Shown here piece after piece: positions 1-13,286 of a stretch of 64,000 bases of DNA. The translations under genes were made by a program, and so were the position numbers. The DNA is from Rhea pennata (lineage: Eukaryota > Chordata > Aves > Rheiformes > Rheidae): NCBI RefSeq assembly GCF_028389875.1, contig NC_084666.1, forward strand, positions 26,816,308 through 26,880,307. Direction: 5' to 3'. The first letter of the stretch is position 1; every line of letters starts with the position of its first letter. The notes under the pieces were generated by a model. That model was given only the letters and a program-made list of their open reading frames with translations, ran no database searches and had not been told where the DNA came from.

Positions 1-3000
1 GGATTTGATATCCCTAAAAGACTCCTCAGGTAAAATTGCAACTTCCTTTCTGTGCTTGAAGTAATTATGATTAGAAAGTGTAGCCTGGCTTAGAGCCTTA
101 CAAAAAGTAGAAAAAAGATGTTGGAATTGTAAAGTAGGCTATGAAACTCTGGAGATGCATACTGCTTTGTTCATATTACTTTGTGTATAGGTTGTTTAGA
201 AAATAAATGTTATACTAAGTGAAAAGTATATAGAAGAAGACTCGGTCGGTTATTTTCTTCCCACAGGAGGAAATAAATCCAAATCTTGGAAACAAACCTA
301 AAGCAGCAGAGAAAGCTTTTGCTAACAATAAATCTGGAGCTCTTATTAATTTCTATTTAGCTGAGTATATCCTGAGTTTGCCAAAAGTCAGACAGATACA
401 ACACAGATCCTTTACGCTACTAAGAGAGAGAAAGGAGATAGTGGCATAGAGTACATTCCTTTGAGCAACAAAAATTGTGTTTGAAGAAAGGACCAGCTAG
501 GTCTAACCCAATTTGAATAGGAAAAAGAGATACAAGCCACACTTGTCCAAAAGCAAATTAATATTCCATCCAATGTTGGATGCCAAAATGGAGCAACAGA
601 GATCTGTGAATTTCTGATTCTTACCAGCCAGGGTCATCCAGGATACAGGCTTGTCAGGGCACCGAAAGTACACCCAGTGGTAATCCAAGCAACAGATTAG
701 TGCAGCAGCCCACGCTGTAATTAAAGGCTTCATGAAGACCTTGTGGCTTATAAATTTGTAAAATCTTAAGTGTTTGAGCTTAGACCTTCCTTGTCTTTTA
801 TTTTCAATGTAAAGAAAATTCAGTGGAAAAAAAATGCTATTTTCTGAGAATTAATTTAGGGAAAAAAATAGGACAGTTTATGAAAGAAAAAGAAATCAAA
901 TATTAAAACATGAACAAAAAGAGTTGAAATTACATTTGCAATGATAAATTATATTTGTCAACACTTTAAACTTTTCAGTATCTGACACTGCGGTTAGCAT
1001 TGGTTTAAACTAATTTTTGTTTGCGGTTATTCTTTATATCAGCACAACCATTAGAAATGAATATGGAATGGGTACAGAAACACGATAAAATTTATTGGCT
1101 AAAATCCAGAAAAGAAATTAAGTAAAGATTGGGTCAAGGTATTTTTATTCATCCTTAGATAGAAAAGATCCACAGCAGAATAAAACTGGAGGTGCGCAAA
1201 TATCCAGAGCCAAAACTTGTAATGGGAGAAATGCCTTTAGAAGTGTTTATTAAAAAGATTACTGTTTGGTGCTAACTTTAACATTAAGATTAATAATGAG
1301 AAAAATATGAATGTCTGAAATTGTGTTGCTAGGACAACTAGAAAAGCAAAAAATGTAAAAGTTTTATAGCAAGGTTTACTAGAATAATTTCTGCATATCA
1401 GTTTATTCCTTTTAAATCTCCATTCTGAATGATTTTTTAAAAACTGATAAAACTGTCATGAATTGTTTTATTAATCAGCTATTGTCTGATTATTAATCAG
1501 TTATTAATCTCTTAATGTTAGAGATTAAAGAAGCACCCGGAAATATATCATGTAATTTTCAGAGAAGTTTATTTAGCTGGCTGTACAAGTCATATAACAA
1601 AGATATTGCTAGTGTATGGAAAACTTGCACAGATTATCTTGTATTTGGAGGGGAAAGATCCAACATTCATTCATAAGATATTGGGTTTTAAAAATCAAAT
1701 CCTCAAATCCATCCTTTTGGAATACCTTAATATTTATTTCTAGTACGATCAATTCTTCTGTTTAGAAGTATTTGTTTTACTTGCAAATCCTTTGAGGGAA
1801 TAACTGGCAAACAGATTTTAATTGCCCCCTTCTCCAGAGCTGGATAAATCTAGCTTTCTAACGCAGACAATTTAATGGGAGAGAAAAGCAATTAAGACGG
1901 GGATTAATGGCCTTGGCCTGATCTATGTCCGGAGGGAATTTAATAGAAATAGCAAGGAACATGGATTTTGTTCCTACAGACATGGATCATAGACTTGCTG
2001 GGCCACTGTTTTCATCCTCAGGATGGCCCCATATAATGGACCTGATGTTTAAACAGTAAATTGCTAAATTGTCTGTTTTTCTTCAGGAAAATAAGAATGA
2101 GAGAAAAGATGGTGAGCCACTAAAGAAGCCATATAAAGACGGACAACAAAAATGGTCAAGGGGATGACCCATACGTATCCTCTTTATTTTTCTTGACCTT
2201 AAAAAAGGCTAGTGTTCCCATTAGTTTCCAGCCTTCTGCTACCATATATTTACAATGTATGAATTAGGCTGTAAGAGCTGACTGATGCTTTTTTGAGAGA
2301 AAAACCTAGGAATTTGTCTTCAAAACCAGGCAGCTCCTGGATCACTGAAGTATTGAACAGTATCACATTTGCGAGGGCATGCTTGAGGTGGTCGGAAGGC
2401 AATGATGAAACTTAGATTTGTGCTATGGAAACCCATCACATATGTTCTGCATGAGCAATCATATTGCTAAGTGTACAGGCCATGCATTCAGACTGGGCAC
2501 CTTTTCAATTTTCCTCGTGCAAATTCTTTCTATAGGGTCCCTTAATCTGTGAGGTTTTAAAGGCTTAAAAATTTTTATAAATTTCCTCTAGCAGTTAAGC
2601 TTGTTTTGACAGTGCCTGTGGCCCAGGCAGCTTATTGCCTAAGCGATACAGTCAGATGAAGTTGCTGTAGAGGGTTTGATAGCTGTGAGATGACAGAGAA
2701 GGATACTGAGCTGCAGTGATCATCGTCACGCTTGCCAGCTGTGAATTCACAAATTCAAATGTGTGGTTCTGTGCCTCAGAAAACACAGGCACTTTGGTCT
2801 CAAGCCATGTCTAAACGTCCTGCAAGCAGTGTGGTGGTTTCATCCCAGCCTGTGCACTTGGGGCTTCTCTGTGTGCCAGCCACGTGGCATCAGGAGGGGG
2901 TTTGTTTTACTTGCAGTTTATCAGGCACTGTGTTGTGCCCTCTACTCCGATAAATGGCTGTGGCTGGCAGAAGAGAGAAAGGCCAATGGTGGTGTTGAAA

Positions 3001-5984
3001 ATAAACTTATTACTTATTCCTCTATGTCAATCAGTGAAAAAAGAAAACAAGTTACCACCTTTGGGAAAGCACTCTATGTGTTGAGGCTCTGCTACTGTAT
3101 TTTGTAATTTTGTATTGTATTTTGTAATTTTCCCGTCTCTAGAAGAATCCAACTCCATTTTTTAAACGTTTTTGGAATAGGTGTTTTCTAACCCTCTCAG
3201 TGTTTTTATTCCTGTCTTCTGGAATATTGCCATTTTGTCAGAAACCTTTTCAAACTGGGCTGTTTTGAACACTAGGTTGGAAATAACATTATTTCTCTGT
3301 CAGGCCCATCATGGGAAAGCTCTGCGTGTTTGAGACATCTGTATTGAGGGAAGCAAAATGACTGCAGTATCACATTCCTGCAACACTGCTGGTCAAAGCA
3401 GCCCGGGACTGGGACTGCTTTCGTAACCACTACATACTAAGGGAGGGTAGTGACTGCTAAGGAAGGGTAACTACTCAGGTAGGAGTTAGGCAGCAGATGG
3501 AAGGGCTTCAGCTACAGAAGATGAGAGGCTTTGGGGCGGTGAGAAATACGGGGGTGACCATATGCCACAACATGCCACGCTTTTCATAAAGCCCACAGGG
3601 AATTTGTTCCTAAGGCATACAGACAAGGAGTCCCTGAAATGCAGACAGAGGGTAGGCGGGTGGCTTGGAAGGAGGCCCAACGAACTACCAGCTGCAGCAA
3701 ACACTGACTTACGTACAACAATACAACAATATTTCTCTGAGGAGCTTAGTAATAGAAGAGATACTCAGACTTCAAATGCAAATCAGGCCAATGGCCGATA
3801 TCTTAGAAAAACTGAAAAAGATAACCAAAAGCACAACAGGCTGTGGTAGCTCGGAGATTGTCTTCTGAAAGTGGCGATGGACTAGCAGCAGTTTGACAGG
3901 GAAGGTGTTGATATTAAGTATACAGGCTCATGGACACTGGTGAAATAAATTCGTTACCCGTTTTCAGACCTGAGCTTGGGGAAACACTGACAGTGAGTTA
4001 TGAGCTTTCCCCTGCATTCGTTAGACCAACCACACTGTTGAAGGATAGCTATCTGGACTGACATAATTTGCTCTTGATGAATCCATCCTGGCTGGTTTTT
4101 ATCTTATTTTTATAGGCATTACAAATTACACAGTTAGCACCAATGCTTTTCTGGGTATCACAGTTAGTGATTCTCAGTTCAGTTCTGTCCTCCTCTAATG
4201 AGACTTGGCTGTCCTCCAGGACATCTCAGAGACAAACAATAAAGCAAATGGAGAGAGTCCTCCATAGACTTTCACACTTGGTAATCTTATTCTTTCAGGA
4301 TCTGGGAAATAGCACTTTAGGAATAAGTAAAATGGATAGATTAATGGACTATGCATCACTGAGTAGACCTCCAGCACTCGGAAAACACATCTCCGGGTCT
4401 TGCGATTTACGGATGTGGCATACAGCAGAATACAATTTAGCAGAAATGTTTACTCTCACTAAAGCAGAGGTAATTAAAATCAGTATGTGTACAGAGGCAG
4501 TTAAAGTTTAATATCAGAGGCAAACTTGAAAAAAACAACTTTCTTTTTTAGCATGAAATAAGACCAAAAATTAGGAATTTATTGTCACTTTGCTATTGTA
4601 GGTTCTGCACTATTCAAAATATCTAAAAAGAATTTGTGCTTGCTCTCATATACTGCTTGTAGCTGAAGGGTATTACTGTGACTAATTCATGCTTTGCCTG
4701 ACCGAGGAAATATGTTTAAATAAAAGAATTTATTTCTTCTGGCCACATACAGCATTGATTTTTTCAAATAAATCGCCTCCTTTTTTTACTGCTTTCTGCT
4801 ACTGAATCATCTGTTTTGCAGGCAACTATTGTGATGATACAGATGTAAAATAACATGTTATATTTGCTGGTCTCATTCAAAGTACAAAGAACTGATTTTT
4901 TTTGTCCTAAAAGACTGTTAATATTGACTTCTTATGGTTGAAAACCTCTGGGAAAATGCAGAATATGGGCCAGTAACCTGGAAGAAAGTATTACTTCAGT
5001 CTAAAGATATTATATATTTTTTCCATCTTCACAGAAGATAAGGAATATATGTGCAGTGATAAAAAGGCCATGTAGTTTTTTGTTGTTTATGAGGCTCCAA
5101 ATACGTAAGAAAGGTTGTTATTATTTTTTAAAAGTTTAAGCAATATATTTACTAAATGGTTAAAAGAAAAAGGTCATAATAGACAAAGAGTCACTTTTAT
5201 GGTCTACAAGTACCAGAGGACAGAAAATAAATTTCCTATAGTAAGAAGCAAATTTGTTGCCTTTCCTACCTCAGTTTACCCATAACTAATTGCAGAATGT
5301 CTCTCGCAGCGCTCTTACTTCATATTTACTCAAAAATAATCACTGAAGTATAGAAAGAGCACAACCTCAGCCAAAACAGAGAAGCTTTAATAAAGAGAAA
5401 GAGAGCGAAAATTACTTCTGTATTAAATAAGCTACAATACAGTCTGGTTCAAAGTACAAAAATGGAAGAAAATACAAGGTAACTACTATCCCATTTCTTG
5501 ATTTGTTATTTGCCTGGATGAGCCCTCCAAAAATATAACAAATTAAAGATGGTACATGCTGACTCTAATGTAATAGTATGTAATCCTATGTAATAATGTA
5601 ATAATGTAAGTAATAAAATCTATTTTTCAGGAGAAAAACCCCTTCAATTACATTGATCCATTGGGTGATTCACTTGTTAAATGAAAATGGTATTTATTAT
5701 ACTGAACAGTTATTTTTTTGTCCAAATACAAAAGAGAAACATACATATTATGTATATCACATAATAATGAGGGTCAAATTCTTCACCTTCTAATAGCAAT
5801 ACCAAGAGATGTTGCAGAATTAGAAACTTTAAATTTTCTGCATCCAAATAATTTGCATATAAAACTTTTAAAAGTCCTGACGGACAAGTTATGTGCACCA
5901 TTAACATTGCTTTTCAGTAACTCCTGAAACATTGCATCAGTTCCAGAACACTGGTAGAGAGCAAAAGAAAGTGTTTCAGCTTTT
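1..5984. other. Intergenic DNA, no confident gene
   Basis: AT-rich sequence with only short ORFs and no recognisable protein family, RNA gene or complete repeat. In mammals YIPF7 lies on the minus strand to the left of GUF1, but I found none of its membrane-segment exons here. Two weak exon-like stretches are discussed among the findings (minus strand near 612-701 and plus strand near 3665-3868). Everything else looks like ordinary non-coding DNA. Confidence 0.6.
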
Positions 5985-6720
5985 AAAAAGGGCAATTATA
6001 GACTCATCAGCTTGATGTCAATCATGAGCAAAATAACGGAATGGATGCTACAGGACTCTAATTAAAAATTAAAGGAGGATAATATAATTAATGCCAATCA
6101 CCCTGGATTTGTGAAAAATATATCCCATCAAAGTAACTTGATTTCTTTTTTAAAATGAGATTACAAGTTAGGCTGACAGAGGGGGCAGAAAACACTCTCA
6201 ATATAAAATTTGTAGACTTCTATATGGTGTGTGACTTTGATAACATGCAATATTTGATTAAGAAACAAAATAATTTTTACATTGCACATTAAATGCATTA
6301 GTCTAATTGTTAGGTCTCAGGATGGTGAGAGGAAATGATCAAGTACTTATGTAGTAGAAGTATAGATTTTTTAATATTTGTATTTATAATCTCTAGGAAA
6401 CCAACTGCTAATAGACTTAAAAATAATGCAAAGATTGAAGACTACTTAAATAATGAAAAGGACAAGCCATAGAAACAAAGCAACCTGAATTTTATGGTAA
6501 GTTATGCACCAACAAACCAGACACTTATGATGCGGCCAAATGGAAAGCTACGCACCTAGGAACAAAGTGAGCAGTGCCTGCTTACACAGCGGCTGCACCA
6601 ACTGCAGAAGCTTTGGGCTTGAAGAGCCTCGCAGGCCAGAAGGCTTGGGCTGGATACTAAGAAGGGCAAGCAGAGTGCCTGCAGGGGGTTTCCAGCTGAC
6701 CGTGCAAAGACTTAAACCAA
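5985..6720 (+). mobile_element. Old, degraded CR1-like LINE ORF2 relic
   Basis: Two stretches resemble the reverse-transcriptase part of CR1 LINEs. Around 5990-6130 the frame reads roughly NYRLISL...SIMSKI followed by a degraded GFVKN-like block, the finger/palm region of CR1 ORF2. Around 6535-6660 the text matches the later CR1 block that runs 'gcacctaggaacaaag'. The copy has many stops and indels and lacks a recognisable 3' tail, so it is an ancient dead copy. The boundaries are approximate because both ends fade into background. Confidence 0.6.
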
Positions 6721-9700
6721 ATTAACTGTTAAAATAATCACCTAGGCTGCAGAAGGATTCTGCATCACTTACAGCCTTCTAAATCAAGATTCCATACTTT
6801 TTATTAACAATCATATAACAGTGCAAAGAGAATTAAATCCAGACAGCCTTAGCAACTTTATGTACAGGTGAAATATAAGGAATGTCTTCCTTTGTGGCCT
6901 TTTTCTCCATGTAACTATGAAACTTTTTTTCAGTATTTTGAAAAGTCTACACTGAACTTTGGTTCAGGGTCATGTCTTCTCTAAGTTGATTTACTTTATT
7001 AAACATCCAATTTATCTATCTGGCATGCTATGTATATTATTACACTGACAAAATTTTCTGTAAGATTTAAAACATTCCTGGAAAATTAACTGGCTAATAC
7101 AAGGGTGAAAATACACTTCAAAATGCCACATCACTATGTAGAAGAGACTTCATTAGCAATAAAACTCCCGTCATCAGTAATCTTTACTCTTTAAGCATTC
7201 TTCTCAATATGCAGTTTGTTAAAATAATGCAACCTATTTAACATGTTTGAACTATTTTGTAAACACAAATCAAAAGAATAAGAATCCAGTTAGCATTCAT
7301 TAAGCCTTCTCAAGAAAATCTTAAAATAGGCAATTTTCCATTAAATTGGTAAACTCATATAAACTTGCTAATTACAGTCTACGTCCCAAGAAATTAATAT
7401 GAGGGAGAAGAAGAGGAAGAAACGTTCTTCATCATTACTGAGCAAAGTGTGTTGGAATTATGAACCCAGAGAAGTAATTTGAATATAATTCTAAAACATT
7501 GACTTTCTAGCACATAGAAGATGAACTTCTAAAGTGACAAAGTTTTCCAATATAAAGAAAATTAACAATTATTCTGTTAAGTATTTCATTATACTTTTGT
7601 TTTCCGCTCTACACTACAATCTAGAAGCAGAGAATTTCACATGACTATAGAAAAAAGGAAATGTCCCATTTTCTCTTTTTATTAGATAGACTATAAAATA
7701 ATCTCAGGTGTTTTCTATCACAGACCACCTCACTGCTTGTTTCTGCTATAGTTTTTGAAGATAATCTTCTCAGACAATAAGATTCTACCTCTCTCTTCTG
7801 CTTTATTTTTAAGGCAAGAGATACATGTTTATTTTCTACTTCTGTCAATGTGACTGTAACAGAAATGTTTGGCAACCATCACTACAAAGTGATGAGAAAT
7901 AAGAGAGTTTGGCTGTATTTTCAACCACAAATTACCATATTGTAGCAATGTGACAAGTCAATGTCAAGGAAAGACTCCAAAACATAAATTCACTGTCAAC
8001 ATGAAGAGAAAAAAGACTTATTCTAGCCACTGCTGTCTCTTTGCACCATTCTCCTTTTGTCATAGTTTTTGATTTAGATACAAGGACAAATACAATACGA
8101 TGTGGGCATGAGCCTGCATATTAGTTGGGAGGAGGAAAAAAAAAAAAAAAAAAAAAAAAAAGGGAAGGATTTGCTGATATTTGTCCTCCCAAAGACAGCA
8201 AGGCCTAACTCAAATAGCTAACTTGAGGAGAGCTGAGTGACTCCTCTTCTGGCTAAGTACCTAGCAGATCATGCTCATTAGTTCAGGAACCTCTCCAGGT
8301 ACTTCACTGTGCCATGGACAGATATTCACAGAAGATCAGCGTTAGTGACCTGTTACATAAAGTGTTCAGGACAGGAGTTGTAAGGCTGAAATGCATAAAG
8401 GCCTTTTTTTTTTTTTTCCCCAGAGTGAATTTTGTCCTTTTATTTCAGTTCCTATGTAAATGTAAAGCCTGTGATTTTGGCTCCGGAGAATACATTTTAC
8501 AGAAAAGAGAAGTTTCTGCTTATGTTGACTTTAAAAAGTTATTCCCTTTAAGCATCTGCTCACAGCTGTGCTTCCCAGTGACAGGAGGGTTTTTTCATGC
8601 TTATTCCATTTGCACAGTAAATATATGAGCAGGGAGTAGAAATCTTTGATTTCATGGTTTACCTGTGCTGCTGTCACAAAAATCCTCACAAATGACGTAA
8701 GAAATTGCTTTTCTTTTTACGAGTCTTTCAGTGCTACCAAAGATTGCTTTCAAACAAAGTGTTGAATTGACTAGAAATTGACTAGAAAGCGGTATACTTT
8801 CTTCTGTGTTTCACAGATACCATTGATTTTGAATCTGCTTGGCCTTGTGCATGCACATATACTATACTCAGAAATTTTAGCTGCATTTAATCTGTTCGTA
8901 TTTTACTATCAGAGGAAATGCTTGTTTATTGTTTATATTATTCACTGCATGCTATTATTCATGTATGCTGCCACACTTACGGATGTTTAGCTGATGACTA
9001 GGATCACTGAACGTGTGAACATTTACTTTTACAGTTTTGTTACTTTATGAGAAAATAATTATTAAAACTCAGACTATGAAACCATTACAATTAGGGAAAA
9101 TATCTGCTTCTAGTGAACACAACTGACAAGAAACAAGACATAACACTGACTGATTTTAAACTATGACAAAATGATATTCTCTCTTCAACTCAAATAATTA
9201 TTGACAGGACATTCAATGCTGCCTACACATGTGGCTATAATGAGATATGTATCCTGAAAATTAGACAACAAATTTATATTTATATTTTGTTTTCACATTT
9301 TCAGCAATGAATCAGTAAATATCTGAATTTATCACTTTATGTGGTTGGTTTCAATGTTACTCAATCCAGCTAATGAAAGGTACATTTAATTTATCCTCAT
9401 TATAACTAATGGCTTTTGAAGTACAGGAAATGCTAATTGTGTATGTACATCCATCACATTTCCACACTTAAGTGGATCACTTGAAAAATGATATTTATGC
9501 TACTAATTTGCTGTCACATGAATACTTTCGCACTTATTATTCTGTTGAGCTGGACATCTTTCCACAATTGTTCTAGTAAATGTAATCCATTGCACATGGG
9601 GCTTATCTTAATATTTCCTTCACATATTTATGCAAACTGAAAAGATAGATGACTTTACCTGTCATTTTTACTGTGCTCTGTCCTGACTTTTTGAAAGACC

Positions 9701-11757
9701 GCCAATCTGAATTTGTTTACTATATTGCATTCACATTAACAAGGGGCATATCTGAAAAGCAGTTGCATTTCCAATTTTTATTTTAGCATTCTAAAATACA
9801 TAGACTTGCTAACAGGTTAACAACAAGGACAGATCTATCTGTAGAGTCTTTTCATAGACCAGCACTCATTTTGTAGGTGTCCTGTAAAAGTGAGATACGA
9901 ATGAGTTCCAGACTGAAGATACAGCGCATGAGTTCATGTACTGACTACTCAAGCACGGTTCCTTGAATCAGAGCTAAATTCAGCCAACTTGGTGGAGCGA
10001 CTGGTTCTCTAAGGAGCACGTACCAGGCATGAAGGTGCAGTCTTTAGATATGGTATTTGGTTTGTAATAACTCCATTGTTTTTGCAGATATGTGTGTGAC
10101 TACACAGTTCTGTGCATGTCATTATACAGAATGAACCATGCGTGTTGCCACTTTGAATGCGTGATTCAGCTACCTCTGCTGGAGTTGTTTTTTTGGAATT
10201 ATTCATTATATTATATTCATTACATTATAAATCCATTATGGAATTATGGATTTATATCCATATGCATTGCTCTGTGGTAACGATATTTTAGGATATTGTT
10301 ATCGTAAAGCATATTAGTTTAATGCATGCCAACAGACAGGAAGCTTTCTTAGATTGTTGTTATTCATATCCCTTGCAATAGTGAAGACAATGTCCATTTA
10401 GCAGTTATTGGATGGCTCTCAGTGTTTATTTCTGTTTTGTATTACCACACTTGGGTAAGTCAATGTCTGTATCACATCAAATTTATTCATGTACAGCAGG
10501 AATGATGCTTTCCTCCAAAAACAGCTGCTATACTCCTCATTTTTATTTTATGCATCATCACTTTAGATTCATGGCCTTTGTCACATTTATTCTCCATTCA
10601 AGAATATACTTCTCTTCCCCTATATAATATCATGAATATGCTGATAAGATCTTGGAACCCCATTACTACCTATGCTCAGTGTGCTTAGCACAGTGAACCA
10701 AACTATGCAAATTTACTCAGAAACTGTGTGCTCCCATGCTGGTATATACCGAACTCCTCCCCTCTCTTCACTATTTATCAGATATTTTTATGCAGTCTTT
10801 TGAGGCCAAATCATTGTAATTTAAAACAAAGAATGTATTTATTTTATATTGATAATTACTCTTAAGTCTCCTTTAAATACTTTTCCCCTCAAAATCCACT
10901 CTATTTTGTTTTATTTAGCACAACTCTGAGACTGTGAATCTGATATAAGTATTTGCAGTTTTCTGAGTTAAGTGGTCTGCTGGCATTCCTTAAAGACTTT
11001 GTGCAGCTACAGCTGAAACTCTAATCAGACTGAGCAATTGAGAATAAGAAAGGCAATACATGTAAACTGAGTAATTAGTGACCCTAGGCTTACATATGTT
11101 CACCCAGGTCTGTAAATCTTTCATGCAGAATTTTCAAGCAAGAAAATAGAAAACAGTAGAACATGTAGGAGTAATAAAGGCTAAATTACGAAAAAAATAA
11201 GCTAGAAAAATACCTGGAAAAGACAATATTGATCCACTAATCCAATAATACTTAATAAAGATTAACACATGGAAACATCTGGAAATAATTTAATAATAAT
11301 TATGCTTCTAAAATTCTATGAAGCTGAGAAGGCTAGAACAGCTGAATGCTAGCAATGGAGTAGTTATACAAGACAGCAGATCCTTCTGTAATACCAGTAA
11401 ATAAATATTTAAAAGAAGCAGTATGATATGTCTTGCAGCAGCACTGAGGTGTTACAGTCAGGAATCAAGCTGCTTTAGTGAGCAATCTGGTACCAAAAAA
11501 AGGACAAGAAAGTTCCAAAAGCTTACTAGATGATAGAAAACATAAGGTGAAAGAAAAGAGGGGCTGCAACAGATGGGGGAAGCAGACAAAAGAACAAAAC
11601 AGTTATGAGTAGTGTGTAGTTACTATAAAGCCATTTAAACAAAAGGTATGCCAAATAACCCTTTCTATCAGAAGGTCTCTCTTGGTGAGCATACTAACAG
11701 ATAATTTTATTTTATTTATTTTATTTATAATTTACGAGTGTAACTGATTGTAATCAC
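6721..11757. other. Intergenic DNA, no confident gene
   Basis: No gene or complete repeat could be supported. The stretch is AT-rich, with a 26-nt poly(A) run at 8136-8161 and a small AT-rich inverted repeat near 10230-10256. The ORFs are short, with no conserved motif or exon-like splice context. Confidence 0.6.
8136..8161 (+). repeat. Poly(A) tract, 26 nt
   Basis: An uninterrupted run of 26 A follows a purine-rich lead (ggaggagg). No retrocopy with matching target duplications was found next to it, so it is best treated as a simple repeat. Confidence 0.9.
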
Positions 11758-11761
11758 ATGC

Positions 11762-11980
11762 CTTTTTTGAGGAGGAATTTCTTCACTGTAAGAGTGAGAG
11801 AGCACTGGACCAGGTTGCCCAGAGAGGTTGTGGAGTCTCCTTCTCTGGAGATATTCAAGGCCTGCCTGGATACAACCCTGTCTAACATGCTCTGGCTTAT
11901 CCTGCCTGAGGAGGGGGGTTGGACTAGACGGTCTCCAGATGTCCCTTCCAACCTTATCAATTTTATGATTCTATGATTCT
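11762..11980 (+). mobile_element. CR1 LINE 3' end fragment
   Basis: This fragment has the typical CR1 3' sequence: the coding tail reading HWTRLPREVVESPSLEIFKA, then the 3' UTR 'ggttggactagacggtctcc' and the terminal 'ttctatgattct' octamer-like repeat. The copy is 5' truncated, as most CR1 insertions are. The final reverse-transcriptase residues are still in frame up to a GGWTR-like block, so this is one of the better preserved copies in the window. Confidence 0.93.
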
Positions 11981-12084
11981 TTTGGCATCTGTTTTCAAAT
12001 GCTGAAGAAGAAGATAAACACAACAGTTAACACAAATTTAACACCACCATCATATTTGACTAGCTTGATTGCCTTCCTTGATGA

Positions 12085-12849
12085 AATGTTTGGCTAAGTG
12101 GATGAAAGAAGAACTATGGGTAATTTATAGCTTGAGTTTATTAAGGCAGTTGACACGATCTCCCAGAGTCTTCACATTTGGAAACTGGGGAATTATAGGC
12201 TGACACAAACAGACTGCTAACAACTTGAAAATTAGATGGACTGCCACATCCAGCAGGTTGGCAGTAATAACTGAAGTACCTTAACAGTCAATGTTGAAAC
12301 TCATGGATGAAGTTTTACTTCATCCATGGCCTGGATAATGAGACACAATGCATCCTCAGCAAATTTGTGAATAACATTAAATTAACACAAGTGGTTGATG
12401 CATTACAGTACAGGTGCAATCCAAAGGGATCCCAATAAACCTGAGGGTTTGGCAAACAGAAACCTCATGCAAAGATCTGCAGTTCATGGGGTGGAACAGC
12501 TGCGTGCACAGGCTGGGAGCCTGTCAGCTGAGTAGCAGCCTCGCGGAGAAGGCTGTAGGAGTTGCAGTGGGTGTTGAGCTGAATGTGAGCCAGCAGTGCG
12601 GGACCAACTGCATAATGGACTGCACTAGGAGGAATGTGGATCAAAGGAAGATTTAATTCCCCTCATCTTGACACTGGAAAGGCTGCACCTAAAATACTGT
12701 GTCCAGTTTAGATCTCCCAGTCAAAGATGCAGGTGGTGAAGCTGAAGATTCCAGAAACAGGCTACCAAAGTTGTCCAAGTCTTACACCACCTGCCTCATA
12801 TTTAATGGTTCTGTGAGCTGCACTTGTTTAGGCTGGCAAGTGGGAAGTG
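12085..12849 (+). mobile_element. Degraded CR1 LINE, 5' part, interrupted by an LTR
   Basis: Fragments of CR1 ORF2 appear in the correct order. Near 12140 there is the 'aaggca-ttgacac-tctccca' block (the KAFDTVSH region). The ...DDxD/FADD region follows as 'ctcagcaaatttgtga' near 12355. After that comes the 'aatgtgagccagca' block near 12583 and 'aatactgtgtccagtt' near 12692. Many indels and stops show it is inactive. A solo LTR inserted at 12854/12855, and CR1-like sequence may resume after it. Confidence 0.75.
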
Positions 12850-12854
12850 GTGCC
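12850..12854. repeat. Target-site duplication, left copy
   Basis: GTGCC lies directly before the LTR's TGT start and is repeated directly after its ACA end. Confidence 0.75.
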
Positions 12855-13281
12855 TGTGGTGGAATAGGATGTATATCCTGTTTCATTTTGCAAGGAGACC
12901 AGACACCCAGACATGTACATAACGGCTTTCTTTGAGATAAGGCTTGTCGGCTATTGTGCAAGGAATATCTACTTTGCAAGTACTTGTCGGCTACTTTGCA
13001 ACGAATATCTGCTTTGCAAGCTTGCAAATGGGACAACCTCCACCGAAAGGTAGAAGAAAGAACCCCTAACAACAGGACACACATGCGCAGAGTAATATGA
13101 GAAGGACGAGATAACGGGAAGAGGAAAAAGAATAAAAAGGGGAACTGAAGCCTGTCTAGGCGCGGCAGTTGGCAGAGCAGAGACTCCCCTGTCGCCCAGC
13201 GCTGATATTTGCCTATATCTTGCTTGCTGTAATTAATAAAATTTTTATATTGGCTACACTGACTGAGTGAAATTTATGACA
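12855..13281 (+). mobile_element. Solo LTR of an endogenous retrovirus, 427 bp
   Basis: The element starts TGT and ends ACA and is flanked by the same 5 bases (GTGCC) at 12850-12854 and 13282-13286, the signature of integrase-mediated insertion. Inside are a TATA-like box (aataaaaagg, 13131-13140) and a poly(A) signal (AATAAA, 13235-13240), in the order U3-R-U5 on the plus strand. No gag, pol or env sequence lies beside it, so it is a solo LTR left by recombination between two LTRs. A 5-bp duplication fits several ERV classes, and I cannot name the family. Confidence 0.82.
12943..13020 (+). repeat. Tandem duplication of a 40-bp unit in the LTR U3
   Basis: Two copies begin with 'cttgtcggcta' at 12943 and 12983, 40 bp apart, and differ at only a few positions. 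Repeated U3 segments often carry enhancer motifs in retroviral LTRs; enhancer function here is inference. Confidence 0.85.
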
Positions 13282-13286
13282 GTGCC
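13282..13286. repeat. Target-site duplication, right copy
   Basis: GTGCC lies directly after the LTR end and pairs with the copy at 12850-12854. Confidence 0.75.

Noticed and set aside
267..449. Plus-strand exon after CTTCCCACAG with a 60-codon frame
   Set aside because: Good acceptor-like sequence, but no recognisable protein, no convincing donor and no partner exon nearby.
4143..4511. 122-codon ORF
   Set aside because: No conserved motif, and unremarkable composition for AT-rich intergenic DNA; likely chance.
8136..8161. Poly(A) tail of a processed pseudogene
   Set aside because: No coding-like sequence precedes it and no flanking duplication was found.
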